Assembly: GCA_019155185.1 (NCBI GenBank)
Contig: CM032804.1
Location: forward strand, 8,342,492 to 8,406,491
From: Beaufortia kweichowensis
Taxonomy: Eukaryota; Chordata; Actinopteri; Cypriniformes; Gastromyzontidae
Reading direction: 5' to 3'
Length of the DNA stretch: 64,000 bases
Shown: piece after piece, positions 63,258-64,000 of the stretch
How the letters are laid out: every line of letters starts with the position of its first letter
Position numbering within the stretch: the first letter of the stretch is position 1
The notes under the pieces: generated by a model
The model's database searches: none
What the model was told of the DNA's origin: nothing
The model's input: only the letters and a program-made list of their open reading frames with translations
Translations under genes and position numbers: made by a program

Positions 63258-64000
63258 GTGAGTTTAAAAACTTATCCTTTGGTAGATACGTGTATGTTGA
63301 TTTACCCGAAGCTACACAGTAAGATTGTTATAGTTTGTGATATTGTCATGTAAATGTGTAATGTTTATGAATGATTGATTTGTTGGGTGTTGAAATTGGA
63401 AGTCAGTAGAAGCGAACAGGTGAGACACGTGTTCCTATTTGATACTTCAACTGCATTGCAGTTAAGGTGGCCGCAAATGACTGTTACTGATGATTTTTTA
63501 TGCATTGAAATAAATATTCAGTTGTTAGTATTTTTAAACCAGGTTTGTTAATTTTATGCACCTGCTTTGTTTCATGTTTCCCAAAACTTACACAGAATAT
63601 AGTTTGCTCTGAATATCAGTTTTATATGTCACTAGTTAGGTCTATTTCTATGTAGATGTTACAGGTGGAACCATATTAAACATGCTCTGGCAATAAACTT
63701 TGATTTGTCAGTATGGCCATAATTTGGCATGTCATCTTTTGTCCCTGATTTGGATGTGAAATTAATGTTGGTTTTTCATCAATACAACATGCTTTATCTT
63801 TCATGGAAGACACATGTAGACACACATAATATTATTTGTTCATAATTCATGCAACAATACTTATTACTGTAGTAAGTTTCAGTAATAAGCAATAGCCGGG
63901 CCTTCTTCATGGCCAGACTTTGCATATTTGTCATATTTCTGTAATCTGTTTAAAATATTTTTGTACTAGTGTTATACAACTGTTGATTGTTTCTTACAGA

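Overview
This window is vertebrate nuclear DNA from a ray-finned fish, most likely a cyprinid (zebrafish, carp or goldfish relative). Genes are split by GT-AG introns. Introns and spacers are AT-rich and carry teleost-type inverted-repeat transposons and SINE pieces. A cluster of egg-coat ZP3-type genes lacking a membrane anchor is a fish feature. The recognisable genes (strada, ddx42, limd2, map3k3, kcnh6) correspond, from memory, to a human chromosome 17q23 block, with gfap joined to it.

Layout. 98-5810 (-): strada, the LKB1-activating pseudokinase; its last exon(s) lie beyond the left edge. About 6480-7008: a CCAAT-rich divergent promoter. 7009-12149 (+): ddx42, a DEAD-box helicase, complete in 17 coding exons. 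13236-21837: three complete eight-exon ZP3-like genes (+, -, +), with a 1.25 kb hAT-like element between the first two. 23316-31258 (+): limd2, with a 7 kb first intron and an abnormal LIM-domain exon. 34.6-47.5 kb (+): map3k3, complete, with 5' untranslated exons and inverted-repeat elements in its introns. 51939-52581 (-): a small secreted Ly6/three-finger protein gene. 54274-58576 (+): gfap, with a 2-base deletion in exon 6 that breaks the frame. 63182 onward (+): only the first coding exon of an ERG-type potassium channel, best matched to kcnh6.

The exon models were built by hand from splice sites, phase and remembered homologues. In every complete gene the exon lengths sum to a whole number of codons, except gfap, where the shortfall is exactly the 2 missing bases. 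The genes belong to different pathways: energy and polarity signalling, RNA metabolism, egg envelope, MAP kinase signalling, astroglial cytoskeleton, ion channel. Only the three ZP genes form a functional cluster; they share a promoter module and show signs of gene conversion.

The observations most worth a second look are the mosaic ZP gene, the altered LIM domain of limd2, the gfap frameshift, the shared E-box/TATA module, and the 29-base microexon and 12-base first coding exon of strada. I saw nothing that looks like a wholly new molecular system.
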